6,842 bases of DNA, taken from assembly GCA_046542915.1 (NCBI GenBank), contig JBKHAI010000033.1, forward strand, positions 1 to 6,842, read 5' to 3'. The DNA is from SKVL01 sp046542915 (lineage in GTDB: Bacteria; Patescibacteriota; Minisyncoccia; Phycocordibacterales; CSBR16-193). Shown piece by piece: positions 6,165 to 6,842 of this stretch. Positions within the stretch are counted from its first letter, which is position 1; each line of letters opens with the position of its first letter. The notes under the pieces are model-generated. The model saw only the letters and a list, made by a program, of their open reading frames with translations, made no database searches and was not told the DNA's origin. The position numbers and the translations under genes are program-made.

Positions 6165-6441
6165 AAATAATTCTTTGCTCTTTTAGAATTCCTTCCTTTA
6201 GCCGATGATTCAACCCATTATACGTTAAAACATCAACCTTCCTTTTTAATTTATCCTCCAATTCCAACTTTAACCCCACAAGATCAAACAAACTCTTCTC
6301 CTCCTCAAAGCTGACCACAATATCTATATCACTGTCTTCTCTGGCCTCCCCACTTGCAAAAGAACCAAAGATCGCGGCCTTATTTACCCCCTGCCGCTCA
6401 AGGATCGGATTTATTTCTTTTTTTAGAGAATCAAATGTCAT
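6151..6441 (-). CDS. MntA-like minimal nucleotidyltransferase antitoxin
   Basis: MNT-domain proteins use ATP; in the characterised MntA/HepT system the antitoxin adds AMP groups to the HEPN toxin and blocks it. The 96-aa product (from the ATG at 6441) has the polymerase-beta signature GS-x10-DxD, seen as GSFASG with S-D-I-D following, and a third acidic residue in KVDVLTY. All three metal-binding acids are therefore present, and the enzyme is probably active. A TTG at 6456 would add five residues, but the TATAAT of the likely promoter lies between that TTG and the ATG, so the ATG is preferred. The antitoxin gene comes first and overlaps the toxin gene by 14 nt. The pair is AT-richer than its neighbours, consistent with transfer. 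Confidence 0.88.
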   Translation of the reverse strand: MTFDSLKKEINPILERQGVNKAAIFGSFASGEAREDSDIDIVVSFEEEKSLFDLVGLKLELEDKLKRKVDVLTYNGLNHRLKEGILKEQRIIYEKE

Positions 6442-6447
6442 AGCTAA

Positions 6448-6453
6448 ATTATA
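6448..6453 (-). promoter_or_regulatory. -10 element giving a leaderless antitoxin mRNA
   Basis: A perfect TATAAT (6453-6448 on the minus strand) ends six bases before the A of the antitoxin ATG. With the usual seven-base step, transcription starts exactly at 6441. The -35 is poor (TTTGCT at 6476-6471, or TTGCTG with a 16-nt spacer), and no TGn extension is present. Confidence 0.5.
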
Positions 6454-6512
6454 CAAATTAGTAAAAGAACAGCAAATCTATCTATAGACCTAAGAAAGAT
6501 CTAGTAGAAAGG

Positions 6513-6586
6513 TCTTAACCAGAGAAAAACTGGAAGAACACTTAAGAAACCGCCCCGACGATCACCACCCTCAGAAGGTAAACTAA
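6513..6586 (+). pseudogene. Detached 3' fragment of the PfkB kinase gene
   Basis: In the kinase reading frame this copy encodes the last 24 residues and the stop, without any start or upstream gene body. Against the intact gene it has two amino acid changes, both Tyr to His, and one silent change in a Pro codon. Homology begins at 6513 and runs past the stop to 6595. The 70 nt between it and the antitoxin start hold no gene. It is followed by its own terminator, which may be the original terminator of the kinase gene. Confidence 0.9.
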
Positions 6587-6595
6587 GACTAAAGA
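6513..6595 (+). repeat. Direct repeat copy 2 of the kinase gene tail
   Basis: This is the partner of 5701-5783, with a constant offset of 812 nt, no gaps and 80 of 83 identical bases. Sequence beyond 6595 (AATAAAATTG) is unlike the sequence beyond 5783 (TCAAAAAGCC), so the junction is sharp. Confidence 0.95.
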
Positions 6596-6605
6596 ATAAA
6601 ATTGA

Positions 6606-6641
6606 AACGGAGTCCGAAGAATGTCTCGGACTCCGTTTTTT
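6606..6641 (+). terminator. Intrinsic terminator after the kinase-tail fragment
   Basis: A 12-bp perfect stem (AACGGAGTCCGA at 6606-6617 with TCGGACTCCGTT at 6626-6637) has an 8-nt loop and ends in six T residues. It is unrelated in sequence to the terminator at 5791-5818. No intact rightward gene stands just upstream, which suggests it once ended the kinase transcript. Confidence 0.9.
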
Positions 6642-6842
6642 AACATATTCCAAGATATGAAAAATTTCTTCTGGGGATGTCAGACGTCCCCAGAATATGA
6701 ATATTCCAAACATACAGCTTAAAATTAGGGCTTGTAGATGTCTGACATCCAAAAGAAAGATAGCTTATCTTGGAGATGTCAGATGTTCACAAAAACCAAC
6801 CATTTTCCTTCCTATGGAAGTTAGACTTCCCCAGAACTACTT
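6642..6842. other. Gene-free right end with palindromes
   Basis: No coding region or RNA gene is supported in the last 200 nt. Besides the repeat family at 6669-6836, there are small dyads: CATAT/ATATG at 6644-6659, GAATAT/ATATTC at 6693-6706 and AAGATA/TATCTT at 6757-6771. The sequence ATATTCCAA occurs twice (6645 and 6701 region). Confidence 0.6.
6669..6836. repeat. Cluster of four related palindromes (GATGTC-A-GACATC type)
   Basis: Unit 1 (6669-6695) is a 27-nt near-perfect dyad centred on 6682 with one G-T pair. Unit 2 (6737-6749) is a perfect 6+1+6 dyad, GATGTC-T-GACATC; its complement shares the 11-mer GGATGTCAGAC with unit 1. Unit 3 (6771-6790) keeps GATGTCAGA, and its right arm departs only by bases that still allow G-T pairs. 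Unit 4 (6815-6836) has arms GGAAGT/ACTTCC and shares 13 of 14 bases (AGACnTCCCCAGAA) with unit 1. Centres are 61, 38 and 42 nt apart. Confidence 0.75.

Larger units (their letters stand above)
5784..6595. mobile_element. Toxin-antitoxin cassette bounded by kinase-tail repeats
   Basis: The 812-bp unit (one repeat plus everything between the repeats) holds a terminator, a leftward HEPN-MNT pair and the second copy of the kinase tail. Direct repeats made of the target gene's 3' end are the usual scar of elements that insert at a gene tail and restore it. The interior is AT-richer: hand counts give 18/60 and 21/60 G+C for 5881-5940 and 6241-6300, against 31/60 for 5461-5520 in the kinase. No recombinase, terminal inverted repeat or transposase is present. 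A duplication caused by unequal or homologous recombination is an equally possible origin. Confidence 0.45.

Noticed and set aside
290..6441. Alternative genetic code with UGA as glycine
   Set aside because: All frames close normally, no gene needs an internal UGA, and the HEPN gene appears to end properly at UGA, 12 nt before a terminator.
5784..6595. Insertion sequence
   Set aside because: There is no transposase and no terminal inverted repeat at the boundaries, and the 83-nt repeats are far longer than an IS target duplication.
6501..6752. Leftward 83-codon open frame over the second kinase tail
   Set aside because: It is the antisense frame of the duplicated kinase tail and terminator; a similar antisense frame at 5599-5895 exists for the same reason, which confirms the duplication but not a gene.
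6669..6836. Possible CRISPR array
   Set aside because: The units are palindromic, differ from each other, change orientation and have uneven spacing (61, 38, 42 nt); there are no unique equal-length spacers and no cas genes.

Overview
The window looks like a chromosomal piece of a Patescibacteria (Candidate Phyla Radiation) bacterium. This placement is inferred from four things. The genes are compact and short-spaced. A PcsB-like coiled coil is joined to a lytic transglycosylase domain in one exported protein. Release factor 1 is short at its N-terminus. None of the eight genes has a recognisable Shine-Dalgarno motif. All three stop codons are used normally, so nothing suggests a reassigned UGA.

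Left part (1-4679), all read leftwards. In order of transcription the genes are a class II ketose-bisphosphate aldolase (fba-like), ribosomal protein bL25/CTC (rplY), the exported coiled-coil murein lyase, ribosomal protein bL31 (rpmE) and release factor RF1 (prfA). Gaps of about 55-80 nt separate them. At least the murein lyase has its own strong extended -10 promoter, and a hairpin followed by T runs lies between rpmE and prfA, so this is a cluster of short transcripts rather than one tight operon. The first 289 nt hold no gene. They carry a bidirectional terminator-like hairpin, short palindromes and a possible promoter reading out of the window.

Middle (4680-5820). A PfkB-family sugar kinase is read rightwards, divergently from fba. 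Both have extended -10 promoters in the 84-nt gap. The kinase ends at a good intrinsic terminator.

Right part (5784-6842). A leftward, AT-richer MntA/HepT-type pair (MNT nucleotidyltransferase antitoxin and HEPN toxin) sits directly behind the kinase. On its far side the last 83 nt of the kinase gene are repeated (80/83 identical), followed by a second, unrelated intrinsic terminator. The toxin-antitoxin pair is thus bracketed by direct repeats of its neighbour's 3' end, as in elements that insert into a gene tail and restore it. No integrase or transposase is present. The last 170 nt contain four irregularly spaced, related dyad-symmetric repeats built on GATGTC-A-GACATC. The strongest candidates for something undescribed are this tail-duplication toxin-antitoxin cassette, the palindrome cluster beside it, and promoters placed so that the antitoxin and aldolase mRNAs would be leaderless.
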